A stretch of DNA of 8,836 nucleotides from positions 34,694 through 43,529 of the forward strand of contig DGOD01000125.1 of assembly GCA_002389265.1 (NCBI GenBank), in the 5' to 3' direction. Made by a program: the position numbers and the translations under genes. Of the stretch, positions 1 to 6,820 are shown piece by piece. The stretch's first letter is position 1. The number at the start of each line of letters is the position of its first letter. A model generated the notes under the pieces. It was not told the DNA's origin. It saw nothing but the letters and a program-made list of their open reading frames with translations, and did no database searches. Source of the stretch: Gammaproteobacteria bacterium UBA4475 (GTDB lineage: Bacteria > Pseudomonadota > Gammaproteobacteria > Pseudomonadales > Azotimanducaceae).

Positions 1-175
1 ACACTCGCGTGCGACATGCCATCGTTAGTCGACAAATGTTCAAACCTTATATTTCGACCAACGCCAAACGCACCGTCACATAGGCAGCTAAAAAGAATTA
101 ACCATGGCCAAATTGATCTTATGCTCATTGGCTTTCCATTTTTATTGCCACGCTCTCAGCATAAATGACCATACC
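1..175. other. Flank beyond the sigma-54 activator gene; no supported gene
   Basis: Two plus-strand frames stay open from the window edge, one to a TAG at 81-83 (26 codons) and one to a TGA at 163-165 (about 54 codons). Either could be the tail of a convergent gene, but neither has a recognisable motif and both are short enough to be chance. A weak inverted repeat, GCCAA (107-111) with TTGGC (128-132), is followed on the plus strand by a T-rich stretch (133-145) and could be a poor terminator. Nothing firmer can be said without the adjoining sequence. Confidence 0.3.
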
Positions 176-3085
176 TCATTGGACCCCGAGCCAGCTTTTA
201 TATGTCGGTGTACTCACATCCATTAATGCCGCACCACGAGACAGATACTTACCCGTAGCACGTTCGACCACACCTAACAGAGTCTCTCTAGCCTTCCTGA
301 TAATATTTTCATTCTTGTCAGTAACATCAGGCTGATCTCTAGCCCGGACCAGTAGATATACGATTTTTTCAACTTGCTGCCATTCCTTACATTTCGGGCC
401 TTGCTCGAGTTGACGTAGACGCTGGGCCTTGGTTAATTGCCGCCGATAGGTAGACTCAGCCTGACCCAACAAATCTGCAGCATTGCGAATAACACCAAAC
501 GCCTGTTGACTGGCGATTAGCAAAAACTCCTCAGTAAGCCATCTACCCAAAGGGCTTAAATTTTCTCTTTCAGTATCGACCAAAGTGACTAGATTTTTTT
601 CAAGCAACGTCCATAAATCCTCACCCAACGCTATCGAAGATTCTGACTCAACCATTGATCCAGGCCAATCTCGATTATCTTCTCCGTCACTCGGCTTCAC
701 TGCTTTCTGAAGATCAAGTTCTCCAACCCCAATCTGAACACCATCGACCATCAGCACGGCTCTCAATACGCTATGCTGCAACTCTCGAACATTCCCAGGC
801 CACGAATATGATTCTAAGATAGCTTTCGCATCGGCACTCAAGTACAAGCCCCGCTTTTGATATTGAAGACAGTATTTCTCGAGGAAATGATAGGCGATCG
901 GCAAAATATCAGAGGGGTGGTCACGCAACGGTGGCGGTGTTAGCGTCATCACTTGCAAGCGATAAAACAGATCGCTGCGAAACCCACCAACTTTGACTTC
1001 CTCAATCAAGTCTCGATTAGTCGCGGCAATGATGCGCACATCTATCTTTTGGCTAATCGACGCTCCAACTGAATTAACAGTCTTCTCTTGAACAAAACGT
1101 AACAGCCTAGTTTGAACATCAATGGGCAGTTCACCGATTTCATCCAGAAACAAGGTGCCGCCATCGGCCTGCTCAAAGCGGCCCTTGCTGGCAGTATCGG
1201 CACCGGTATAGGCGCCCTTTACTCGACCGAAAAGTTCCGCTTCAATCAAGTTAGGCGAGATAGCCCCACAATCAACCGTAACGAAAGGTTTATCGAATCT
1301 GTGACTAAGATCATGCACAGCATGGCCTAGCATCTCCTTGCCAGTACCGCTTTCTCCAGTAATTAAGACCGTCGCATCTGTTTGTGCAACTTTTTGCACC
1401 TTCAGCATGATCTGCTGCATTTCTGCTGATTGATAAACTAGTTTGTTTTCACGGACAGCCTGTCTCAGTTCACTGACCTCAACTCGCAGCTTCTTACTTT
1501 CTTCATCACGTTTTTGTAGCCATTTGTCTAACAGATCTGCCCGATCCAGCGACACAGCAATTTGACTCACCAACGCTGATAGAAACTCCAAATCCCTTTC
1601 GTCCATCTCATGATTAGACTCGTTGTCAATGTAGAGACAACCAATCAAATCTTCACGAACCACAAGTGGCACGACACATCGAGATACATGACTCGACAAC
1701 TTAACTATGGAAGGGCGCCTTTCGGCTAAAACCGATTCAATCAATGGTGCGATCCTCGACTCATCGGCCGACACATCTATCGGACTAACAGCAGTTGTTT
1801 CTGGCTGCCACTCGCTGGCTGACACTAAATAAGTTCCAGCACGACCCTTCGAGATTTTAGAGGATGAATGCGCTTTTACACCAAACAGCGCGACGACATT
1901 CGATTTAAATGCCTTGGCAACCCTTCCGGTCAGCTCTCTGCCGATTACTGCAGTTTCGCGTTCTGCAGAGACAGACGACATTAACTCCCAAAGTAACCCC
2001 ATGTTGCGGTAATCTTTGACCGGATCTGCGGTAAATATCGCACTACCTTTATTAAGCGCACCAGCTGACTGGACACGCCTACCGGCGCTCCAAAATACAA
2101 CTCTCGCACCGCCCGCCAGTTTCGCTATATTCAACGCACTGTCTGCACGCTGTATAAGCTCACCAGCATCTAATAACTGTTTATCTAGCGGTTCACTACA
2201 GCTGCAACCGATACTGATCGTTAGCTTGACCACATCGTTGACAAATTTAGCTTCGAGTATTTTCTCTTGAATTTTTTCTGCGATCGCTTTCGATCCAAGG
2301 GGATCTGTGCCAGGCAGTACAATAGCAAATATAGCACCCGTATAATGAAATAATAGATCAGACTCTCTCAAGATAGATCGTAACAAGGTGGCCACATCGC
2401 GCACCGCTGTATCACCCTGCTCGCGACCAAAGCGATGGTTGATCTGATCAAAATTATCCGGATTGATGAATAGCAAACTCATTGGCTGGCTTTTCAGCTT
2501 CAGGCCTTTCGCCAATTGACGGATGCATGTCTCGAATTCGATGCGGCCTGGCAGATCACTGACTCTATGACGCAAGGCCCTGGACATTTCCCAGTTAGCA
2601 ATCAACGACCTTCCGTTTATAATGATCATATTTAGCAGCCAACCTGTTGAATCGACTGGCTGACATGCTTGTTGCTCACCGAATGTCAGCAACTCATGTG
2701 AATGAGCAAACCGTAGCCCGACGAGCAACCAGGATTCAGCGAATTTGGTATTCTGCGTTGAATAACTGCGGCGCTCGTGTAACACAGGGCTGACCACATC
2801 AGAGGAACTTTGATACGGTACTAGGACAAGAAGGCTTAACGGGTTCTGGCCAACCCTTATCATGCACTCCTGACCATCTACGCTGAGGAATTTTTTCTCT
2901 GCCATCATTGATAAAGCTGAACGACTGGCGACTTCGGTAGACGCTAACTCCGGAAGTGGTTCACCCGATGGATCGGGACAAAGCATGGAGGCACCATCGC
3001 TTGAGATGCAGACAGACGCACCCTGGGTATTTCCAAGACGTTTGATACTACTCAAATAGCAGTCGAACAATTCAGAATTTATCAT
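176..3085 (-). CDS. Sigma-54-dependent transcriptional activator: degenerate GGDEF, GAF, AAA+, tandem HTH
   Basis: This 969-residue protein should be a cytoplasmic DNA-binding activator of sigma-54 RNA polymerase. Residues 1-165 are a poorly conserved input region, possibly a worn GAF fold. Residues about 175-335 are a GGDEF fold whose signature reads TGAIF (249-253), so cyclase activity is very unlikely, but an RESD inhibitory-site motif (240-243) sits exactly five residues before it. A GAF domain spans about 360-515 and a charged helical linker 520-548. The AAA+ domain (about 549-785) has Walker A GESGTGKE (577-584), the sigma-54 contact loop GAYTGA (624-629), Walker B LFLDEIGEL (D648, E649), the arginine-finger region FRSDLFYRL and sensor II WPGNVREL. 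A Fis-like helix-turn-helix lies near 862-889 and a second similar one near 940-966. An AGGG ribosome site lies 5 bases before ATG 3085. There is no receiver domain, so control is probably by ligand. At 969 residues it is much longer than most activators of this class (usually about 450-650). Confidence 0.93.
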   Translation of the reverse strand: MINSELFDCYLSSIKRLGNTQGASVCISSDGASMLCPDPSGEPLPELASTEVASRSALSMMAEKKFLSVDGQECMIRVGQNPLSLLVLVPYQSSSDVVSPVLHERRSYSTQNTKFAESWLLVGLRFAHSHELLTFGEQQACQPVDSTGWLLNMIIINGRSLIANWEMSRALRHRVSDLPGRIEFETCIRQLAKGLKLKSQPMSLLFINPDNFDQINHRFGREQGDTAVRDVATLLRSILRESDLLFHYTGAIFAIVLPGTDPLGSKAIAEKIQEKILEAKFVNDVVKLTISIGCSCSEPLDKQLLDAGELIQRADSALNIAKLAGGARVVFWSAGRRVQSAGALNKGSAIFTADPVKDYRNMGLLWELMSSVSAERETAVIGRELTGRVAKAFKSNVVALFGVKAHSSSKISKGRAGTYLVSASEWQPETTAVSPIDVSADESRIAPLIESVLAERRPSIVKLSSHVSRCVVPLVVREDLIGCLYIDNESNHEMDERDLEFLSALVSQIAVSLDRADLLDKWLQKRDEESKKLRVEVSELRQAVRENKLVYQSAEMQQIMLKVQKVAQTDATVLITGESGTGKEMLGHAVHDLSHRFDKPFVTVDCGAISPNLIEAELFGRVKGAYTGADTASKGRFEQADGGTLFLDEIGELPIDVQTRLLRFVQEKTVNSVGASISQKIDVRIIAATNRDLIEEVKVGGFRSDLFYRLQVMTLTPPPLRDHPSDILPIAYHFLEKYCLQYQKRGLYLSADAKAILESYSWPGNVRELQHSVLRAVLMVDGVQIGVGELDLQKAVKPSDGEDNRDWPGSMVESESSIALGEDLWTLLEKNLVTLVDTERENLSPLGRWLTEEFLLIASQQAFGVIRNAADLLGQAESTYRRQLTKAQRLRQLEQGPKCKEWQQVEKIVYLLVRARDQPDVTDKNENIIRKARETLLGVVERATGKYLSRGAALMDVSTPTYKSWLGVQ

Positions 3086-3090
3086 TATTT

Positions 3091-3111
3091 CCCTGAGTCG
3101 AAACGCCAGGG
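3091..3111 (-). promoter_or_regulatory. Small hairpin covering the ribosome site of the activator gene
   Basis: On the minus strand CCCTG (3111-3107) can pair with CAGGG (3095-3091) across an 11-base loop. The second arm is the ribosome binding site, 5 bases before ATG 3085. The first arm partly overlaps GGTCA/TGACC pairing upstream (3110-3114 with 3123-3127), so two exclusive folds are possible if transcription starts upstream of 3127. The stem is only five pairs and may be coincidence. Confidence 0.25.
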
Positions 3112-3130
3112 TCAGATGCCCTTGACCTAG

Positions 3131-3146
3131 TGCAATGGCCTAGCCT
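3131..3146 (-). promoter_or_regulatory. Possible sigma-54 (-24/-12) promoter of the activator gene
   Basis: The minus strand reads AGGCTAGGCCATTGCA. Compared with the consensus TGGCACG-N4-TTGCW, it keeps GG and GC at the required spacing and has a complete TTGCA -12 box, but the -24 box has three mismatches. Transcription would begin near 3120, about 35 bases before ATG 3085. If real, the activator may regulate its own gene or belong to a sigma-54 cascade. A GG-N10-GC pair alone is expected by chance in a region this size, so this is only a candidate. Confidence 0.35.
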
Positions 3147-3231
3147 CGAACTTATTTACCCAGCCACTAGGATAGACCATCTCTAATTTCTGCCTGATAA
3201 GTTTAAAGCTACACCCGTCGAACATCGTTTG

Positions 3232-3275
3232 AAAAAACCTGTCTATTGCCAAGCTAACGTCATTTATCGGACAGG
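3232..3275 (-). terminator. Possible Rho-independent terminator after the protease–EAL operon
   Basis: Reading the minus strand, CCTGTC (3275-3270 complement) pairs perfectly with GACAGG (3243-3238 complement) and is followed at once by six T residues (3237-3232). It lies about 70 bases after the stop codon of the EAL gene and before the activator gene. The 26-base loop is long for an intrinsic terminator, which lowers confidence. Confidence 0.4.
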
Positions 3276-3342
3276 CTAAATGCCTATTACTCACCCAATA
3301 TAAACTTAATCACTACTTGAATAAGTTACTCATAATCCACTG

Positions 3343-4746
3343 TCACATTACACCTTCACGGAGGGTTTCGCGGCAAACGCCACCGGGCGTATTCAAAAAC
3401 AGCCTGCTCAGTGCCGAGGCTAGCATCGGCTTAGAATAACCGAACCCTTGGGCTTTTTGACAACCCAAACTCAGGAGATACTTTTCCTGTGCAACCGTTT
3501 CGACGCCCTCTGCAATAATGTTTAGATTAAGCTCTTCTGCAATCGCACAAATAGCCGAGACGATGCTTTTAGCAACAGAGTTTTCAAGCATCGAGCGCAC
3601 AAAGCTTTGGTCTATTTTCACCACATCCAGTGGGTATCTTGCGAGGTTCGCAAGACTCGAGTAGCCTGTACCGAAATCATCTACGGCTATTTTAACGCCT
3701 AAATTACGCAGTCGAGTGAGAATAAGATCTACATCGGTTCCCACCTGTTGGCGTTCAACAATTTCTATTTCTACGGAGCCAAAGTTAATCTCCGACTCTC
3801 TGACCGTGGTTTCCAACAAATTAAAGAATCCATGATCACCCAGTTGTACCGGTGACACATTGATCGACATACACAAATCTTTAGCGCCATTTTTTTGCCA
3901 TAACGCCAGTTGTATACAGGCTTTTTTCATGACCCATGCACCCAGCGGCACTATTAGACCCGTTCGTTCGGCAACATCGATAAAGTCGTCAGGAGGTATA
4001 ATTTCGCCCTCTCGGGTCCGTAATCGTACTAGCGCTTCGACAGATATGATCATATCCGTTTTCAAACAATAGATAGGTTGGTAGTGAAGCTCCATTCGAT
4101 CTTCTTGCATCGCCTGGATCAACTCACCGGTCATCATGATACCTTCGCGATGGTCAGTTCGTTGACTTTCGGAATAAAACTGGTAGTTACCGTGGCGCAT
4201 TGAGTCGAGCGAGTGCAAGGCGATATGAGCAAAACGCAGCAGGTCTGAAGCATCAGTTGCATCATTGGGATAGTTGGCTATTCCAATATCGATACTTATT
4301 GGAATCCGCTGTGATTCATGAATTTCCAGATAGGAACAGGCATCAATCACCCGAATAGCAACATCTTCTATATCAGTAACTAAGGCGACGTCCCTGATGA
4401 GAACGACAAACTCTTCGGCACTAACATGGACAGCGAAATCGGTTTCACGCAGAGAAGACAGGAGTAGTTTTTCAACATGACTGGCTATTTGATCGCCAGA
4501 ACAACCAGAAAATGTTTCTAACAACATTTCGTAGCGATTTATTCTGATCGTAAATACAGCCGCGCGCTCAGTTACTTTAAGGGCATCGGAAAGTAAACAA
4601 TCATCTTTTGTGCGTAGTTGCCTATAATCTGACAGTGAAATAATTTCAGGTGAATTCGACGACCTAGGTAACCTTGGAGACCTCAGGAACCTTGGTGCAA
4701 CGGCAACGGCACCTATGTCTCGAATTTTTTGGATATCCATATCCAT
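3343..4746 (-). CDS. GGDEF–EAL protein: probable cyclic di-GMP phosphodiesterase with degenerate GGDEF
   Basis: A 467-residue protein predicted to hydrolyse cyclic di-GMP to pGpG in the cytoplasm; no membrane segment is visible. Residues about 35-190 are a GGDEF fold whose signature is SAEEF (109-113), so diguanylate cyclase activity is doubtful, but an RETD inhibitory-site motif (100-103) keeps the canonical five-residue spacing. The EAL domain (about 205-455) has the expected catalytic and metal residues: E237 in EAL, N296 in INVS, E328 in EIVE, D356 and D357 in DDFGTGYSS, K377 in VKIDQ, E413 in AEGVE and Q433 in QGF. Degenerate GGDEF domains often control the linked EAL domain allosterically by binding GTP or cyclic di-GMP. 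I chose ATG 4746 because AGAGGG lies 9 bases upstream; an in-frame ATG at 4776 would add 10 residues but lacks a ribosome site. It starts 45 bases after the protease stop codon with no terminator between, so an operon is likely. Confidence 0.93.
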   Translation of the reverse strand: MDMDIQKIRDIGAVAVAPRFLRSPRLPRSSNSPEIISLSDYRQLRTKDDCLLSDALKVTERAAVFTIRINRYEMLLETFSGCSGDQIASHVEKLLLSSLRETDFAVHVSAEEFVVLIRDVALVTDIEDVAIRVIDACSYLEIHESQRIPISIDIGIANYPNDATDASDLLRFAHIALHSLDSMRHGNYQFYSESQRTDHREGIMMTGELIQAMQEDRMELHYQPIYCLKTDMIISVEALVRLRTREGEIIPPDDFIDVAERTGLIVPLGAWVMKKACIQLALWQKNGAKDLCMSINVSPVQLGDHGFFNLLETTVRESEINFGSVEIEIVERQQVGTDVDLILTRLRNLGVKIAVDDFGTGYSSLANLARYPLDVVKIDQSFVRSMLENSVAKSIVSAICAIAEELNLNIIAEGVETVAQEKYLLSLGCQKAQGFGYSKPMLASALSRLFLNTPGGVCRETLREGVM

Positions 4747-4755
4747 TATCACAAT

Positions 4756-4761
4756 CCCTCT
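4756..4761 (-). promoter_or_regulatory. Ribosome binding site deciding the EAL gene start
   Basis: AGAGGG on the minus strand lies 9 bases before ATG 4746. The upstream in-frame ATG at 4776 has only A/T-rich sequence in front of it, so the shorter start is preferred. Confidence 0.55.
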
Positions 4762-4791
4762 AAGAGATGAGACCATTAGTTCATTAGATAA

Positions 4792-6603
4792 CTATTCCTG
4801 CTCGACCCAACCATTAATACCCGCCACTTCAACGGAGCTATTGTTCCACATATAGGCATTGTTCCACATATAGCCATTGTTCCACATATAGCCGTTATTC
4901 CACATATAGGCATTGTTCCACATATAACCATTATTCCACATATAGCCTTTGCTCCAGACGTAACCCACGCCGCGCATATAGCTTCCATCCCACTTGGTAC
5001 CTGGCTTATTGCCATTAACACCTTCAACAAAGAATTCACCCAGAGCATCAAGTCTTGCCGGACCAATAAAATGTTCCGTGCCGGCCAGGTCAAGTTCGAT
5101 ATCAAGGGCCGAGTTGGCACACCCCTTCTTGTTTTCCTTCAGAGCGGAGATCGCATCCACTAACCCTGCGCCTTGCTGGAATACCGAATAATTATAGTCC
5201 AACTCGCCTACCGAGCTCTTGGCGGAAGCCAACAACCGACACTTAACATCGTCATTGCTCAGTCTTGGATCCTCGCTTAACATCAGTGCCACCACGCCGG
5301 AGACGACAGCCGCCGCCTGCGAAGTGCCAGACATCACATAGTAATTATCACTATTTTCAGCCTGAAACTCAGGATGGTTGATAGCAAGCGTCACGTCCTC
5401 TGACATAACGCCCAGCATGTGTCCGCCATAAGCGACGACATCTGGTTTAACATGGCCTTCAAAGGTCGGACCCGCAGCAGAAAAACTCACCAAGGTGTCA
5501 TCAAAAGGATCATGGGGCGTATAGCTATCGGTAATCGCACCGACTGTAATCACATATGGCACGTTACCAGGAACACCAATTGTCATCGGTTCCGGCCCTG
5601 AGTTGCCCGCCGATGCGACAACCACAATACCTTTTTGCCAAGCAACCATGACGGCCTGAGCCAGAGGATCATCCCAGTAGGCCGTATTCGGTGGCGTACC
5701 AAAGGACATGTTAAGAACCCGAATGTTATAACGTGCTTGATTTTCAACGATCCAGTTAATGCCGTTAATGACATCGGCATAGCTACCCATACCATTTAAG
5801 TCGAAGGCTTTAACGCTAACAAAGCTAGCGTCTGGTGCGATGCTGTTGTACTCACGTAATGCGGTCATACCCTGACTAGCGATGATACTGGTGACGTGGG
5901 AACCATGCCCATTCTCATCATTAGCACGGGTCTTGTCGAGTGCACCCAACGTTGCGTCATACTCAGCCTTCAATCTATTGCCACCGATCCATGGTGTTCT
6001 GGCAATGCCTGAATCCAAAATCGCCACCGTGACGCCGACGCCAGTATTGCCCAATAAATGCACGTCTAGCGCCCGGGTCTGACGTGGATAATGGGTATCG
6101 AGGGCTTCTGTCAGCTCAAACTCCTGTACCTCAAGCTCGTCTGCATTAGTGTAGCCATAGTGACGATTGAATTTTTTGCCACGCTGAGAGCGGTCGGCTT
6201 TACCTTTATACCGCCAGGAATGTTTGTTGGGTTTATGCCAGTCACGTTTCCATCGCTGCACCTGCGCCACCTCATTCGTGTAAACACGAAGCTCAGGCTG
6301 ATTCTCTAATGTTGAACGCTGGGTTGGGGTCAAGCGGGCAGACACTGCCTTAATCACATTAAGCTCGTGCTCAATATTTCCACCCACCGCACTCACAGCT
6401 GCCCGAGCAAGATCGAGGGTGGCACCCTGAACAATGAAAGACTGCTGTTCATCTTGCATAGAGAGCACAGGGCCTATCGCGCTTGCGGGTGCCGGCTCAA
6501 CAGCCTTGCTCTGATCTCGAGACTGCATCTCGAGTACTCCAGCGCCGATCGCTATCATCATTATCGACACTAAGACCGAGCCCGCTATGTGTTTTAGATT
6601 CAT
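4792..6603 (-). CDS. Secreted S8 (subtilisin-like) serine protease with C-terminal GYMWNN repeats
   Basis: A 603-residue subtilase. The N-terminus (MNLKH, then a hydrophobic stretch to about residue 24) is a signal peptide or signal anchor; no clear AxA cleavage site is visible. Residues about 54-115 resemble an inhibitor I9-type propeptide (SFIVQ at the start, KAVSARLTPTQ later). A strongly basic linker (about 116-148) follows. The catalytic domain runs about 183-490: Asp197 in ILDSG, His233 in NGHGSHV, oxyanion Asn334 in SAGNSGPE and Ser428 in SGTSQAAA, so it should be active. After a spacer the tail has one degenerate unit, GYVWSK, and six perfect [G/A]YMWNN hexapeptides (553-588), ending SSVEVAGINGWVEQE. 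There is no LPXTG, PEP-CTERM or other sorting signal. ATG 6603 is chosen because AAGGAG lies 6 bases upstream; ATG 6609 directly abuts that site. The substrate is unknown. The upstream region suggests sigma-54 control, and the EAL gene follows in the probable operon. Confidence 0.94.
   Translation of the reverse strand: MNLKHIAGSVLVSIMMIAIGAGVLEMQSRDQSKAVEPAPASAIGPVLSMQDEQQSFIVQGATLDLARAAVSAVGGNIEHELNVIKAVSARLTPTQRSTLENQPELRVYTNEVAQVQRWKRDWHKPNKHSWRYKGKADRSQRGKKFNRHYGYTNADELEVQEFELTEALDTHYPRQTRALDVHLLGNTGVGVTVAILDSGIARTPWIGGNRLKAEYDATLGALDKTRANDENGHGSHVTSIIASQGMTALREYNSIAPDASFVSVKAFDLNGMGSYADVINGINWIVENQARYNIRVLNMSFGTPPNTAYWDDPLAQAVMVAWQKGIVVVASAGNSGPEPMTIGVPGNVPYVITVGAITDSYTPHDPFDDTLVSFSAAGPTFEGHVKPDVVAYGGHMLGVMSEDVTLAINHPEFQAENSDNYYVMSGTSQAAAVVSGVVALMLSEDPRLSNDDVKCRLLASAKSSVGELDYNYSVFQQGAGLVDAISALKENKKGCANSALDIELDLAGTEHFIGPARLDALGEFFVEGVNGNKPGTKWDGSYMRGVGYVWSKGYMWNNGYMWNNAYMWNNGYMWNNGYMWNNAYMWNNSSVEVAGINGWVEQE
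4840..4965 (-). repeat. Tandem 18-bp repeats encoding [G/A]YMWNN, inside the protease gene
   Basis: Seven 18-bp units lie in tandem. The six between 4840 and 4947 encode perfect [G/A]YMWNN, in the order G, G, A, G, G, A; the seventh (4948-4965) encodes GYVWSK. The core TAT ATG TGG is invariant in all six, and variation is confined to the Gly/Ala codon and the third base of the Asn codons. A further eroded copy, SYMRGV, lies just upstream. Perfect units at the C-terminal side and decayed ones at the other suggest recent expansion. Confidence 0.95.
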
Positions 6604-6609
6604 CGTCAT

Positions 6610-6615
6610 CTCCTT
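6610..6615 (-). promoter_or_regulatory. Ribosome binding site deciding the protease start
   Basis: AAGGAG on the minus strand is a near-perfect ribosome site, 6 bases before ATG 6603. It touches the alternative ATG 6609 with no spacer, so initiation at 6603 is favoured. Confidence 0.75.
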
Positions 6616-6662
6616 ATGACTGGCACCTCGTGCGCTGAACTCCCTACGCAGGGTTACTACTA

Positions 6663-6678
6663 AGCATAATCGATGCCA
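6663..6678 (-). promoter_or_regulatory. Sigma-54 (-24/-12) promoter of the protease gene
   Basis: The minus strand reads TGGCATCGATTATGCT. Against the consensus TGGCACG-N4-TTGCW it has the complete TGGCA of the -24 box, the invariant GG and GC exactly 10 bases apart, and T-GC-T in the -12 box; the mismatches are at the C and G after TGGCA and the first T of TTGC. The start point would be near 6652, giving a leader of about 49 bases before ATG 6603. An IHF-type site and palindromes lie upstream at the distances expected for sigma-54 promoters, and a sigma-54 activator is encoded two genes downstream. Confidence 0.65.
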
Positions 6679-6717
6679 ACAAATAAAAAGATTGGGCTCA
6701 GGATTTTAAACATTATT

Positions 6718-6730
6718 TATCAATGTGTTA
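6718..6730. promoter_or_regulatory. IHF binding site, perfect consensus match
   Basis: The plus strand reads TATCAATGTGTTA, matching WATCAA-N4-TTR at every defined position. An A/T-rich tract lies on its 5' side (about 6703-6720), as in many strong IHF sites. It is centred about 72 bp upstream of the predicted start near 6652, between the -24/-12 element and the upstream palindromes, where IHF would bend DNA to bring an activator to the polymerase. Confidence 0.6.
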
Positions 6731-6761
6731 GCGCACCAAAACCATGAGTGCGACAGCAGGG

Positions 6762-6796
6762 CACAATTATGGCACTGACCATAATTCATAATTGTG
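6762..6796. promoter_or_regulatory. Overlapping AT-rich inverted repeats, candidate upstream activator site
   Basis: Two perfect inverted repeats share arms here. AATTATGG (6765-6772) and CCATAATT (6779-6786) flank 6 bases; CACAATTAT (6762-6770) and ATAATTGTG (6788-6796) flank 17 bases. The result is three ATAATT half-sites. The inner repeat is centred about 124 bp upstream of the predicted sigma-54 start, within the usual range for activator binding. Which protein binds is unknown; the neighbouring activator is the obvious candidate. Confidence 0.5.
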
Positions 6797-6820
6797 AGCT
6801 AAGTCATCATTTTTGCAATT

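Noticed and set aside
4747..4776. Longer EAL protein start at ATG 4776
   Set aside because: No ribosome site precedes it, whereas AGAGGG is well placed for ATG 4746; the extra 10 residues match no domain. It cannot be fully excluded.
4776..5120. Minus-strand open frame rich in repeated ICGT-like units
   Set aside because: It is an out-of-frame reading of the 18-bp repeats in the protease gene, whose own frame has a complete catalytic triad.
6621..6636. Plus-strand TGGCAC...GCT resembling a -24/-12 promoter
   Set aside because: The -12 box lacks TT, and it points away from the protease gene towards a region with no plus-strand gene.
6791..6812. CRP-like site, TGTGA-N6-TCATC
   Set aside because: Only one half matches the consensus well, and it sits about 150 bp upstream of the predicted sigma-54 start, overlapping the inverted-repeat block.
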